Notes under the pieces: model-generated
The model's input: only the letters and a program-made list of their open reading frames with translations
What the model was told of the DNA's origin: nothing
Databases searched by the model: none
Translations under genes and position numbers: made by a program
Shown here: piece after piece, positions 46,604-56,609 of the stretch
Numbering within the stretch: the first letter of the stretch is position 1
How the letters are laid out: each line of letters starts with the position of its first letter
DNA from: Microbulbifer sp. HZ11
GTDB lineage: Bacteria; Pseudomonadota; Gammaproteobacteria; Pseudomonadales; Cellvibrionaceae
Length of the DNA: 64,000 bases
Assembly (NCBI RefSeq): GCF_000708675.1
Contig: NZ_JELR01000001.1
Location: 744,001 to 808,000 of the forward strand
Reading direction: 5' to 3'

Positions 46604-47182
46604 TCAACGTAACTTCTGCTGTGCCCTTGTCCTGTGTGCCGCCACTTTCATTCGATTCCCACACAGCGCCATACTGCACCAACGTCTGCGGTGGGACTTT
46701 GTCTGATCATGAAACATCAAAATACAATCAGGTGCCTCACATTGCTTTACGAGGTTTAAGTCGATGTCGGTAACCAGGTGAACAAATGCGTGTGCAATAG
46801 GGTGCAGTAAGACTTCATCGGTGATGGCACCATAACGCTCGGTAACAATAAATCTTCCCGATTTATCATCCCATCCCAGATTCGGTGTTGGTGCCCCTTT
46901 CTCAAGAATCAAGTTAACGGTATCTGCCCCATAAGGCTTCCCCAGCTTTGCCATCCCCAGGCACTCTTTCATTTCCTCACGTAGCCTAATCGCCAATTCG
47001 AGCAGGTTGGGCGAAGCCTCACTGGTCCGCAGTGATCGGGGTGCAGCCTCTTGCAGCCAATCTAAAACCTTTTCGCCGCTCGTTAATCGTTCAACCACGC
47101 TCTCCCCTGCCAATGACTCTGTATTCAGGAAATCTAGTGCCAGGTTGTTTGCCACAAAAATAAAGTCTGAAGAAGACATCAA
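46604..47182 (-). CDS. CGNR zinc-finger (ABATE domain) transcription regulator
   Basis: 192 residues. The N-terminal ABATE domain (FVANNLALDFLNTESLAG) is a putative stress-ligand sensor. The C-terminal zinc finger has Cys in QCEAPDCILMFHD and RRRWCSMALCGNRMKVAAHR, including the CGNR signature. Such proteins typically control a neighbouring enzyme gene. Here the divergent exported alpha/beta hydrolase at 47280 is the probable target, with an inverted repeat between the two genes. Confidence 0.85.
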   Translation of the reverse strand: MMSSSDFIFVANNLALDFLNTESLAGESVVERLTSGEKVLDWLQEAAPRSLRTSEASPNLLELAIRLREEMKECLGMAKLGKPYGADTVNLILEKGAPTPNLGWDDKSGRFIVTERYGAITDEVLLHPIAHAFVHLVTDIDLNLVKQCEAPDCILMFHDQTKSHRRRWCSMALCGNRMKVAAHRTRAQQKLR

Positions 47183-47219
47183 CTATTCCACCAAGCGTAA
47201 CCATCTAAACCGTGCTTGA

Positions 47220-47246
47220 CAGGTTACACCATTCACAACTAACCTG
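47220..47246. promoter_or_regulatory. Inverted repeat between CGNR regulator and hydrolase
   Basis: CAGGTTA (47220-47226) and TAACCTG (47240-47246), perfect 7-base arms with a 13-base spacer. A TTGACA at 47216 overlaps the left arm. GGGTTACAGG at 47263 resembles a further half site. It is a candidate operator for the CGNR protein. Confidence 0.45.
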
Positions 47247-47279
47247 CAAAAACACTTCTTACGGGTTACAGGATCGAAA

Positions 47280-48230
47280 ATGAAATCAAAATCAACTTCA
47301 GCGACGCTACTCGCAGCAAGTATCGCTATGGGGAGCGCATCCGCTGGTGTACAAGCGGATGCTCAGGCGCAGCAAGTAAGTTTCAATTATGAACAGGTAG
47401 AAGGGGTCAACATCTTCTACAGGGAAGCGGGAAGCCCCGATGCGCCTACCGTGGTGATGCTGCATGGCTATGCGGCCTCTTCCTATATGTGGCGTAATGT
47501 GATTACCGCATTAGCTGATGACTATCACGTAATCGCACTGGACCTGCCCGCCTTTGGGTTTACGGAATCCCCTAAAGGTACTGAGTACGACTACACATTC
47601 GCCAACCTTGCCAATACGGTAGATCAGTTCCTTGATCAAAAAGGAATCGCCTCCTTCGCCATCGCTGTTCACGATTACGGTGCCCCTGTTGGATGGCGTT
47701 TAGCGGTCAAGCATCCAGACAGGGTGACGGCGATCATCTCTCAGAATGGCAATGCCTATGAAGAGGGCCTGGCAGATGGATGGGCGCCCATCAAGAAGTA
47801 CTGGAAAGAGCCATCGACTGAAAACAGGGAGGCGCTTAACGACTTCCCAACGGCAGCTTCGATCAAATGGCAGTATATCGAAGGTGTGCCTGATACGAGC
47901 AAAGTGGCTCCTGACGGATATACCCTCGAAGGGCTGCATGTATCAAAGCCTGGAATGGCGGATATTCAGTTAGACCTGTTGCTCGATTATGCCTCCAACG
48001 TTGCGCAATATCCCGAGTACCAAGAGTACTTTCGCAAGTATCAACCGGCCCTTCTGGCGGTATGGGGCAAGAATGATCCCTTCTTCTCACCAGAAGGGGC
48101 TGAAGCATGGAAAAGAGATATTCCAGACGCCGAAGTGCATTTTTTTGATACGGGCCACTTTGCGCTAGAGACGCACCAAGCAGAAATTATTCCGGTGATC
48201 AAAGAGTTTCTGGATCGCAACTTGAAGTAA
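47280..48230 (+). CDS. Exported alpha/beta hydrolase (epoxide hydrolase/haloalkane dehalogenase-like)
   Basis: 316 residues with a signal peptide ending near SAGVQADA. It has the oxyanion-hole motif MLHGYAASSYMWR and a nucleophile elbow VHDYGAPVGWRLA, where the nucleophile is Asp as in epoxide hydrolases and haloalkane dehalogenases rather than Ser. The acid/His end is GKNDPFFSPEGA and TGHFALETH. It acts in the periplasm or outside. The substrate is unknown, and the residue set does not separate dehalogenase from epoxide hydrolase. It is divergent from the CGNR regulator. Confidence 0.85.
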   Translation: MKSKSTSATLLAASIAMGSASAGVQADAQAQQVSFNYEQVEGVNIFYREAGSPDAPTVVMLHGYAASSYMWRNVITALADDYHVIALDLPAFGFTESPKGTEYDYTFANLANTVDQFLDQKGIASFAIAVHDYGAPVGWRLAVKHPDRVTAIISQNGNAYEEGLADGWAPIKKYWKEPSTENREALNDFPTAASIKWQYIEGVPDTSKVAPDGYTLEGLHVSKPGMADIQLDLLLDYASNVAQYPEYQEYFRKYQPALLAVWGKNDPFFSPEGAEAWKRDIPDAEVHFFDTGHFALETHQAEIIPVIKEFLDRNLK

Positions 48231-48347
48231 TTGAATACTGACGGGGACTATTTTTCGACATGGCGCCTAAAGTACGCAGTTTGTTCTTTAGGCCATAACT
48301 GGCTGTATTACACTTTTTATTCCACGGGTATAAAGGAGTTACCTCGG

Positions 48348-49130
48348 ATGAAAAGGATGTTGAAATTTTCACCTCTGCTGGCGCCTCTGGCACTGGCGCT
48401 TTCCACCCCAGTCTCTGCCGGCGCTTTCGGCCTCTCCGACCCACAGGACTTTATCGTCCGTGTGGGTGGATACTATATGTCACCGGGCGATGACGAAGTC
48501 AGCTTTGTCGATGATACCTACCAGTATTTCGACGCCTTCCGCGCCAACGTCGATCCCGGCTCCGAATGGGGTTGGTACATGAACCTCGAGTGGAAGCCTG
48601 TCGAGCACTGGGGCATCGAGCTGGCCTATATGGACGGCGACAATCACACCAGTAGTCACGCTGACGGCTTTTTCTCTCTGGGATTCGACAACGTTGAATT
48701 TCGTGATGTAGTCAGTTTTGACGCCGACATCAGCACCGCAAGCCTGAAATTCTATCCTCTGGATGAGACCTGCATGGTACAGCCGTATATCGGTGGTGGC
48801 GTTAGCTACACCGACTTCGGCGAAGGCAGCCTAAGCCGCAAAGCACGCGACGACCTCGCCGACTTCGGCCTGCGCGGCGACTTCGATCTGGGATCTTCCT
48901 GGGGATATACCTGGCAAGTGGGTATGGACTTCAATTTCGGACGCGACAGCGCCTGGCTGGTAAACGTCGCCGCGGTTTACGCGCGATCCATGACCGATAT
49001 GCGTTTGCAGCTGATGGATGACGTACCACCGCCACCAAATGTAGAGCCGATTTATGAGTCCTATTCCGGGGATTACATCTATGATCCCTGGATGTTCAAT
49101 TTGTCAGTGGGATACAAATTTTCCTTCTGA
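48348..49130 (+). CDS. OmpW-family outer-membrane protein
   Basis: 260 residues from the ATG at 48348 (AAAGGAG nine bases upstream). The signal peptide ends TPVSAGA. The mature part has DFIVRVGGYYMSPGDDEV at the start, EWKPVEHWGIELAYM, SLKFYPLDETCMVQPYIGGGVSYTDF split across strands, and a C-terminal WMFNLSVGYKFSF. These are OmpW features (eight-stranded barrel with hydrophobic channel). OmpW proteins help small hydrophobic molecules across the outer membrane. The gene has its own terminator. Confidence 0.85.
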   Translation: MKRMLKFSPLLAPLALALSTPVSAGAFGLSDPQDFIVRVGGYYMSPGDDEVSFVDDTYQYFDAFRANVDPGSEWGWYMNLEWKPVEHWGIELAYMDGDNHTSSHADGFFSLGFDNVEFRDVVSFDADISTASLKFYPLDETCMVQPYIGGGVSYTDFGEGSLSRKARDDLADFGLRGDFDLGSSWGYTWQVGMDFNFGRDSAWLVNVAAVYARSMTDMRLQLMDDVPPPPNVEPIYESYSGDYIYDPWMFNLSVGYKFSF

Positions 49131-49155
49131 CATTGAAGATTCGGCAGATTCTGTT

Positions 49156-49176
49156 GGGCGCTTCGGCGCCCTTTTT
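49156..49176 (+). terminator. Strong rho-independent terminator after ompW-like gene
   Basis: GGGCGC-TTCG-GCGCCC followed by TTTTT, 25 bases after the stop. Textbook form. Confidence 0.85.
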
Positions 49177-49214
49177 ATGGATGGGATAAAACCGGCTGAA
49201 TTGGGTATTCCCTC

Positions 49215-49892
49215 CTACTTTCCAGCAAGCTCAATTTTTATGCGTTCATCCTCATTCGTGATAAATGGCAGCATGCGGCTCGCAGTCAGCCATGCAACAC
49301 CAAAGGCAAACAATCCAGTCGCTTCGACGTAGTAAGTCAGCCGCTGAGTAATACCGCTAAAATTTACCCCCAAAATATCGAGCAGCTGCACGGCCATAGC
49401 GCCAACCATAACGGATGCGCAGACTCTATAAATTAGCCCCCTAGCCTTCGCCTCCTTAGAGTTCTTTTCTTTAGCCCTCAGGTAAAAAAGCCAGCAAAAG
49501 ATTGCGAGGATAATGAACATTGAAATTGCTGAGATCGTATGAACAACCCCAGTCATCGTGGCCTCTCTAGTTACCCCGTCGTCAAACCGGCCGGTAAAGC
49601 AATCACATGGGGAAAATGCCACAGATGCAACAGCTATTGCTGCGAATTTACTCAAGACAGCTTGAAACAAGGAGTAGCCGTTATACGACCAGAGAAAAGC
49701 CGATATAACACAGAGAGAGCCAACGAATACATTTCGGGCATTGTCCGTTAAATGATATGACAGGCTAATCGACCTAATACTGACCCCGGGCGTCAGCAAG
49801 TCTGTGAAAATCGCAAGCGACAAAGCGATAAATCCCACGATAAATTTGGCAGTGTGGTGATCAATTTCTGTGTCTAGTGGTTTCCTATCCAT
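49215..49892 (-). CDS. Polytopic membrane protein (DUF998-like)
   Basis: 225 residues with six or seven hydrophobic segments, a short basic N-terminus and a charged C-terminal tail (NEDERIKIELAGK). The fragment SPCDCFTGRFDDG between helices and the VHTISAISMF segment resemble DUF998 proteins, but the match is by eye. There is no operon partner. It lies next to the IS remnant. Confidence 0.5.
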   Translation of the reverse strand: MDRKPLDTEIDHHTAKFIVGFIALSLAIFTDLLTPGVSIRSISLSYHLTDNARNVFVGSLCVISAFLWSYNGYSLFQAVLSKFAAIAVASVAFSPCDCFTGRFDDGVTREATMTGVVHTISAISMFIILAIFCWLFYLRAKEKNSKEAKARGLIYRVCASVMVGAMAVQLLDILGVNFSGITQRLTYYVEATGLFAFGVAWLTASRMLPFITNEDERIKIELAGK

Positions 49893-49925
49893 GAACCCAA
49901 CCTAAAATGTTCTGAATTACCCACA

Positions 49926-50260
<335 letters not shown>

Positions 50261-50320
50261 AATGGGGTCAGATTACCATTTCGGCACCAAATTCTCCCAA
50301 TCAGAATAACCTTACATAAA

Positions 50321-52194
50321 TTACTCAATCCCGACCCGACCTCGGCTAGACAGCATTGTGCTCAACTCATTCCGTCGGTGGTGGCTCACCAGTAAATGCT
50401 CCTGCGCTCGTGTCAAACCAACATACATTCGACGCACATCACCAGCCAAATCAACATCTTCCTCGTGGCTGGATCGATAGCTGGCATCAAGAATAATTAC
50501 AGTATCGAACTCCAGCCCCTTACTACTCGGAATCGGCATGATGCAGACACTTTCAAAATTTGGGTCATAGCGCTTTTTATACTCGCTGGAGGCGAGCCAT
50601 GCGCACGGTATGCGCTCCCTTTTCAATGCGGCAGCCATCCGCTTCCCAGCAGTGCCCCCCGGGTACAGCACTGCCATATCCTTCCAAGCCTTCCCTTTAC
50701 TATTCCAGACCTTCAAACAGCGTACCGCATACTCAATTTCCTCCTCCAGGGTTTCAACGCATTTTACATAAGGTTCAACACCACTCTTACCCGCTGCCTC
50801 AGGCTCAACTAGAGGGATTTCGGAATCAGAATTTTGAGAAAAGTAGTCCTTGGCGAATTGATACGCGAAGGCAAGGATTTCTCGGGTATTACGGTAATTC
50901 AATCGAAGTATCGTAGTCCGCCCCTGGGCCTTGATTCCCACGCTCGACAAGCTAAACCCAAGGCTTGATTTCCGTTTGTAAATAGACTGCGCATCGTCAT
51001 ACAGCAGAAGAAGCGAATCCGTCTCTGGGTCAACCATTTGAGAAATTAAAGTCAACCACTCAGCTTCAAAATCGTGCCCTTCATCAATCAACACCGCCCC
51101 GTACTGGCCTTTGGGAATACGCCCCTTCTCAACGGTTTTAATCACGGAAAGCACTTGACGCTCCCAAACCGGAGCATCTATATCGATCAGATCAACGTGG
51201 TAAGCTCGCAGCTGCTCGCCACACCAATCGTGAAAGTGATAAACCTGGACTTTATCGTTTATCCCCTTTTCGGCGATAAAGCTACGTAAGCGAGCAGCCA
51301 AGGTAATGTTGAAACAAAGCACCAAGATAGGCTTATTTAACGCCTCCGCTAGATAGAGGCACCTATAGCCCAAAATCAACGTTTTGCCAGAACCAGCAAC
51401 ACCGTGAACAACCCGATGACCATCCCCCAAACTGCGGGCCAGTTGCTCTTGCTGGATATCCATGATTTTCACAATATCTGGCATGTTTTCGGCCAACGAG
51501 GCCTCAGGCATATCTTCACCGGCCTCCTCCGCACCAAACAAATCATCCTGGGCCGCCTCAATACGGATTTCAGGAAATAAATGCCAGCGAACTCTATCTA
51601 TCTGAGGTAACGTCAGTTTATTGCCAAACTGATAATTGAACATTCCCCATAGCCGCTCCTGGAACTCTTCAGCCGTAACACTTTCGGACATTTCATCCTG
51701 GCAGATTAATAGGTGCCCAGGCAGCAGCTTTTGGCGATATTCTTCTGGGATACCTTTTTCAATTTGATTGCGAGTGATATTGGAAAATACTGCACCATAC
51801 CCGTAGGGGAAACACAGTTTTCCCTTGTATTTTCCCATCAGCTGCTTTAACTGAGGGTCGCGCTCAAGTACCTGCAAAACTTGATAACTGCACTGCCTGG
51901 CCTGTTCAATCGGATTACTTACCGTTTTACGACCGCTGGAGGTTTCAAGATCAACTTCAGCATGGCTTACACGTTTGATGCTGGATACCTTCCAATCCTT
52001 GACCTCTAAAAAAGAATACCTCTAGCGGGATGCAGAATTATAAAATCCGGGTAGCGACGCTTTCCCCCCAAGGGAATATCAAACCAACAGAGGTAATCAT
52101 CTTCCAGCAGTGCTTCGAGGCGCCGAGCAAAGCGTTTCTCGCCGGAGGTCATTCTGGACAGACAGGAACTGAGGGATGGAATCAGTTTAGCCAT
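50321..52194 (-). pseudogene. NERD-domain UvrD-like helicase, frameshifted
   Basis: The NERD nuclease-related domain begins at the ATG at 52194 (SGEKRFARRLEAL, YPDFIILHPARGILF) and runs into a stop. Adding one T to the T6 run (A6 at 52008-52013 on the plus strand) restores FLEVKDWKVSSIKRVSH and joins the long downstream frame. That frame holds Walker A GVAGSGKTLILGYR, DEGHDFE (motif II), LRLNYRNT, SSKGLEFDTVIILD and MYVGLTRAQEHLLVSHH (motifs V-VI). The full product would be about 624 residues. The NERD-helicase type is probably a DNA-processing or defence-linked enzyme. It is either a real frameshift, a phase-variable homopolymer or an assembly error. Confidence 0.82.
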
Positions 52195-52695
52195 AACGCC
52201 CTCTGCACATGGTGCGTTAGGGCGGTAGGCAAGCGAACTTCCTTGAATGATATTTGCATATCCAACTCGATTACAGAGCGCTGGGGCATATCAGCGCCGG
52301 CAATTGATTGCCAAAAAGGACGGAGCCTTCTATCCATACACAACGGGGCGCCATGTTTCGACGGACATTTCCCATATATCCGTTAAATTTTTCTGATCTA
52401 GATAGTATTTGAATTCGGTTTTAAGTCAATGACACAGGTTTGCCCACTGAAGTCGCGATTAAGTAATCCGTCATCGTGGTTTCAACATGTAATTCGGCTA
52501 AGATTTAATCAGCGACTGACGCATATAGAAAAGCGAGCTTCAAATGAGGCTCGCTTTTTCGCATTGTGAAAATTCGCTACTTTGTACCGGCCACTAATAT
52601 TGGCGTCCAAACCAAATGCAGTCACCGGGCACCTGTATCCACCCTCTTACGGATATCCTACTCAGAGCCAGAGAACTCGAGCAACCGTCAATGCA
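52195..52695. other. Gene-free stretch with terminator
   Basis: 500 bases with no supported gene. It holds the upstream region of the NERD-helicase gene and, at its right side, a hairpin for the minus-strand pair at 52696-54710. Confidence 0.5.
52528..52560 (-). terminator. Terminator of the secreted-protein pair
   Basis: AAAAGCGAGC and GCTCGCTTTT arms with a 10-base loop, 135 bases after the stop at 52696. It has T runs on both strands, so it may also work in the plus direction. Confidence 0.7.
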
Positions 52696-52992
52696 TCAAT
52701 CAACAACTCTTCCTGCAGCGCGTGCATCCTTCAAGAAGAGGTCGACCAGGCTAGTGTCATCCTTCTTACAGCCCTCTCGACTCTCAAAATAGGTGTAACA
52801 GACATAGTGTTTGAGGGTCGTATCACATAGACGGGCACTGTCATAGCGCACCTTGACTACTTTTGAAACATCACTCGCCACCCATCCAGCGCGATCCACA
52901 TACACGTGGCACCGAGGTACCTCCTGGGCTGTGACTGCGTAAGAGGTCATCGAAGCGCAAATGGTAAGAACGGTAATCCGTAAGGTCTTCAT
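52696..52992 (-). CDS. Small secreted Cys-containing protein
   Basis: 98 residues with a Sec signal ending near YAVTAQ. The mature part has five Cys (RCHVYVD, RLCDTTLKHYVCYTYF, EGCKKDD), consistent with disulfides. No family is recognised. Its start overlaps the stop of the 573-residue gene upstream by four bases (ATGA), so the two are made together and may interact in the periplasm. Confidence 0.55.
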   Translation of the reverse strand: MKTLRITVLTICASMTSYAVTAQEVPRCHVYVDRAGWVASDVSKVVKVRYDSARLCDTTLKHYVCYTYFESREGCKKDDTSLVDLFLKDARAAGRVVD

Positions 52993-54710
52993 AGTTTGAT
53001 TGGCTTCCCTGCAGATAATTGGATGTCGTAATCTGTGTACTGCGGTGGTCGACCCGGCGGGAAATCAACCACTCTTGCCGTAACACGATCGCCGGGTTTA
53101 TAGCGACGTAGAAAATCCTCCGCCTCCAACGATGAGGTGAACAGCTCACCATCAAAATCAGCCACAATCATGCCAGGAATAATACCTGCTGAGCGAGCTG
53201 GACCATTCTCAGTTACACATGTGGGCATGACGCCTACCTTCTGTACCCATTGCCATCCATTCCAACGTTCGATCGGCACCTGATAGTTATACGAGACCAC
53301 TCCACAAATGCCCATGTCAGGCCACTGCTCCCGCGTATTCAGGCGATCAGCCTTCATCGTCAATGAGCGCTGGACCGACACCGTCCGGCTTTGACTCCAG
53401 GCTTTATTTTTGTCAATCGCCGCTTGCTCATTTATCACTCGGCGGAACGAGCTATTACCGGTGGCCCGGTGGTCACCCCAACGGACCCCTTTTGCTAAAA
53501 ACCCTGCGTAATCACCGGCAGAGAGGGAAGCCACGGCATCCGCCACATCCACTTCCAGATCGGGGTTACTATTTTCAACCGCATCGGCGTACTTCAAGTG
53601 CAGATCGCGAAGCTTTTCATTTCCAGATGCCGCAGCAATTCGGGCCGCTTCGAGATGGTTCTCTATCACTGATTGGCGACTTAGCTCCGGGAAGAAGTCC
53701 GCCTCGAACTGTTCAATCATGCTGTCGTCAGCATCAAACATTTCAATCGTAGTCGACTCGGATGTTGAGCCTTTAAACTGACTATCCACACTCTGATTGA
53801 AGGCTGTTTTTAGGGTACTGCGGCGGGATCCAAATCCGAGAAACTGCCAACCAGACGACTTCTTTTTCACTGAAGACTGTTGAACCTCGCGAAGAAATCT
53901 ATTGACAATCCGCTTCGCATCGAAGCGCGCTGAAATGGTGGAGGTCTTAGCATCACGGAATTTGTAGGCGACCAGCACATCCATCTTGCCTTGTCGGATT
54001 CTGTTCTGCTCATACATTGAGGGGTTTTCAACCGCGACAGACAGCGTGTCACCCATCGTTATAAAGCTATGAGGGTACGACACAACGGAAATTTGCTCAG
54101 ACCCAATTCGCACCGAAATTTCTAGCTCCAAGAGGTTTACAAGCTCCGGCGCATAGTTATCAAACTGCTCGATCATTTTTTGTTGTTCGGCGAAGAGCCT
54201 GTCTCTTTCCATGTTTGCTTGATGCAACTGGGGAGCCAGGCCTTGCGCGGGGGGATAAATTAGAGACATACCGTTAGGTGCTTTCGCACTCGGGTACATA
54301 TAGTTGGTCACAGAGATACCGTCGCTTAGTGCGCTAACAAATGCTGGTGTATGTTCTTTACTTGGTAGTTTCTGGTGCAACGCCAACGGAATGCTAATGG
54401 AACGTGCGAGCTGCTTCGGACTATCGGCTGGGTCATATAGGAAACCATCGTCGTCGTAGAATTCAATCGCGTGGGTTCGTGCTTCAACCAATGGCAGTAG
54501 AAATATTTTCGTTTTTATATTGTCTGCGCTCTGTAAAGCAAATCCATGCGCTCGATAGAGCTCATATCCACCACTTCCGTCGGGGCCGTAATAGTCATTG
54601 ATCTGAAAGCGCCGAGAGTTGGGCGGAATTTGCGCAAAAATTTCGCCGACCCAGAAACAAAAAAGTAACCCCACCACAACCTTGGGTGCCCACATTCTAA
54701 TATTGATCAC
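52989..54710 (-). CDS. Large secreted protein with C-terminal PDZ-like domain
   Basis: 573 residues with a signal peptide (VVVGLLFCFWVGEIFAQ). The first 330 residues are not recognised and contain a DUF-like mixed alpha/beta region. About 350-420 is helical (NHLEAARIAAASGNEKLRDL). The last 90 residues form a PDZ-like domain: ENGPARSAGIIPGMIVADFD then EAEDFLRRYKPGDRVTARVV. No protease triad is visible, so it is perhaps a scaffold or quality-control adaptor in the periplasm. It is paired with the small Cys protein. Confidence 0.6.
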   Translation of the reverse strand: MINIRMWAPKVVVGLLFCFWVGEIFAQIPPNSRRFQINDYYGPDGSGGYELYRAHGFALQSADNIKTKIFLLPLVEARTHAIEFYDDDGFLYDPADSPKQLARSISIPLALHQKLPSKEHTPAFVSALSDGISVTNYMYPSAKAPNGMSLIYPPAQGLAPQLHQANMERDRLFAEQQKMIEQFDNYAPELVNLLELEISVRIGSEQISVVSYPHSFITMGDTLSVAVENPSMYEQNRIRQGKMDVLVAYKFRDAKTSTISARFDAKRIVNRFLREVQQSSVKKKSSGWQFLGFGSRRSTLKTAFNQSVDSQFKGSTSESTTIEMFDADDSMIEQFEADFFPELSRQSVIENHLEAARIAAASGNEKLRDLHLKYADAVENSNPDLEVDVADAVASLSAGDYAGFLAKGVRWGDHRATGNSSFRRVINEQAAIDKNKAWSQSRTVSVQRSLTMKADRLNTREQWPDMGICGVVSYNYQVPIERWNGWQWVQKVGVMPTCVTENGPARSAGIIPGMIVADFDGELFTSSLEAEDFLRRYKPGDRVTARVVDFPPGRPPQYTDYDIQLSAGKPIKL

Positions 54711-55276
54711 TATATCCCCCTGAGAAAATTACTATTAGTCTATTTTGGCGGCCGATCTCGTCTCGTGTCAGCCTTCACGTGAGCATCTATTCAATATTGC
54801 AACTAACGGTTCTATTAATCACAGCGAATAAAATCTACTGCATTATTACTATTTTATTTTCAAAGCATTAGCACCTGCTGATGGAACAGCAGCCAATATC
54901 GAATTATTCAAGTTTCGCGGAATAGACTGGAGAAACAAAAAAGCGAGCCCGACTTGTAGCTCGCTCTATCTGAACATTGTAAATCCGCGATCTCTCCTTA
55001 CGCTTTTACGGTCTTGGCAGTTCGGTGCAAGGGCAAAGAGGACCCTGCTATACACCCAAACTCTCACCGAATTACCCACCAAACTATTCATTAATACATT
55101 CACATATCATGCTCTACAAGATTTTTTAATTTTTCGTAGAACTGTATTCGATCGTATTTCAAATACGAATTGAGTCAATCACTTATCTTTAGTCGGGTGA
55201 TTTTCACGCCAAATTCTATCCAACGGAGAGTGCACATAGCCCTTTATAGCTAAGGGACAATAAGAAATTCGGCACA
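54711..55276. other. AT-rich gap with an orphan terminator and possible small transcript
   Basis: No long gene. A minus-strand terminator at 54938-54966 has no annotated gene in front of it. A 41-codon minus-strand frame (55091-54966, starting MNSLVGNSVRVW) stops exactly at that hairpin, but no good ribosome site is seen. Either it or a non-coding RNA could fill 54966-55276. Confidence 0.35.
54938..54966 (-). terminator. Orphan minus-strand terminator
   Basis: In the minus direction AGCGAGC and GCTCGCT pair across a 10-base loop and T6 follows. The stem is the same as in the hairpins at 52528 and 55277. Confidence 0.6.
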
Positions 55277-55307
55277 AAAAAAGCGAGCCCAAATTTTGAC
55301 TCGCTAT
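55277..55307 (-). terminator. Terminator of the prp operon
   Basis: Read on the minus strand: AGCGAGTC, an 8-base loop, GGCTCGCT, then seven T. It lies about 60 bases after the prpF stop and ends the methylcitrate operon. Confidence 0.75.
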
Positions 55308-55368
55308 TTCGACTTTCACTGCTTGTTCAAACAGTATGCACCGTTTTGCGGCGGTTCCTGAACTCGCA

Positions 55369-56547
55369 CTAAAAAGTGCTCCCAGGCACCCGCACCCACC
55401 CCTCCATCAAAATCCTCGCACTGCGACTCATAATGGCCTTGGTAGCAGTCCACTGCCCATTGGCGATTTCTGCTTCCGCACCGACCCGCAAGGTGCCGGA
55501 CGGATGACCGAAGGTCACGGCATTGCGCTCCCCTCCCCCCGCGGCCAGATTTACCAGTGTGCCGGGGATGGCGGCGGCGGTGCCGATGGCCACTGCCGCG
55601 GTGCCCATCATGGCGTGGTGCAGTTTGCCCATGGACAGGGCACGCACCAGCAAGTCGATATCACCCGCAGCCACTTCTTTGCCACTAGAGGCGATATAGC
55701 CCTTGGGTGCCGCGACGAACGCGACCTTGGGGGTATGCTGGCGAGCGGCTGCCTCTTCTACCTTTTCGATCAGGCCCATCTTCAGCGCGCCGTGGGCGCG
55801 GATGGTTTCGAACATGGCCAGGGCCTTGTCGTCACCGTTGATGGCCTCCTGCAGTTCGGTGCCGGTGTAACCGATATCCGCGGCGTTGACGAAAATGGTC
55901 GGGATACCTGCGTTAATCATGGTGGCTTTAAGGGTGCCGACGCCGGGCACTTCCAGATCGTCCATCAGGTTGCCGGTGGGGAACATTGCTCCGTCCCCAT
56001 CCGCCGGGTCCATGAATTCGATCTGCACTTCGGCCGCCGGGAAGGTGACGCCGTCCAGTTCGAAATCACCGGTCTCCTGCACTTCCCCATTGGTGATGGG
56101 GACGTGGGCGATGATGGTTTTCTTGATGTTGGCCTGCCAGATGCGCACGGTGCAGATGCCATTCTCTGGAACCCGCGCCGCATCGACAAAACCGCTGTTG
56201 ATGGCGAAGGCACCGACGGCGGCGGTGAGGTTGCCGCAGTTGCCGGACCAGTCTACGAACGGCTTGTCGATGGAGACCTGGCCGAACAGGTAATCCACGT
56301 CGTGACTCGGCTGCTCGCTTTTGGACAGGATGACGGTTTTGCTGGTGCTGGAGGTGGCTCCGCCCATGCCGTCGGTCTGTTTGCCGTAGGGGTCGGGGCT
56401 GCCGATTACGCGGAGCAGGAAGTTGTCTCTTGCTTGGCCTGGGGTTTGAGCGGATTCGGGGAGGTCTTGGAGGCGGAAGAAGACGCCTTTGCTGGTGCCG
56501 CCGCGCATGTAGGTGGCTGGGATACGTATTTGGGGGGCGAATTTCAT
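55369..56547 (-). CDS. prpF: 2-methylaconitate cis-trans isomerase PrpF
   Basis: 392 residues from the ATG at 56547 (MKFAPQIRIPATYMRGGTSKG). The open frame continues upstream into repeats and antisense of acnD and is not coding there. RGGTSKGVFF, the catalytic Cys in DWSGNCGNLTAAVG, and GHPSGTLRVGAE are PrpF marks (diaminopimelate-epimerase fold). It converts the isomer made by AcnD into cis-2-methylaconitate for re-hydration. It is the last gene of the operon. Confidence 0.93.
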   Translation of the reverse strand: MKFAPQIRIPATYMRGGTSKGVFFRLQDLPESAQTPGQARDNFLLRVIGSPDPYGKQTDGMGGATSSTSKTVILSKSEQPSHDVDYLFGQVSIDKPFVDWSGNCGNLTAAVGAFAINSGFVDAARVPENGICTVRIWQANIKKTIIAHVPITNGEVQETGDFELDGVTFPAAEVQIEFMDPADGDGAMFPTGNLMDDLEVPGVGTLKATMINAGIPTIFVNAADIGYTGTELQEAINGDDKALAMFETIRAHGALKMGLIEKVEEAAARQHTPKVAFVAAPKGYIASSGKEVAAGDIDLLVRALSMGKLHHAMMGTAAVAIGTAAAIPGTLVNLAAGGGERNAVTFGHPSGTLRVGAEAEIANGQWTATKAIMSRSARILMEGWVRVPGSTF

Positions 56548-56609
56548 TTTGCTTCTCGCGAAAATGGCGGATGCGCTGCGCTTATCCGCCCTACGGTTTG
56601 GTTCTTTCG

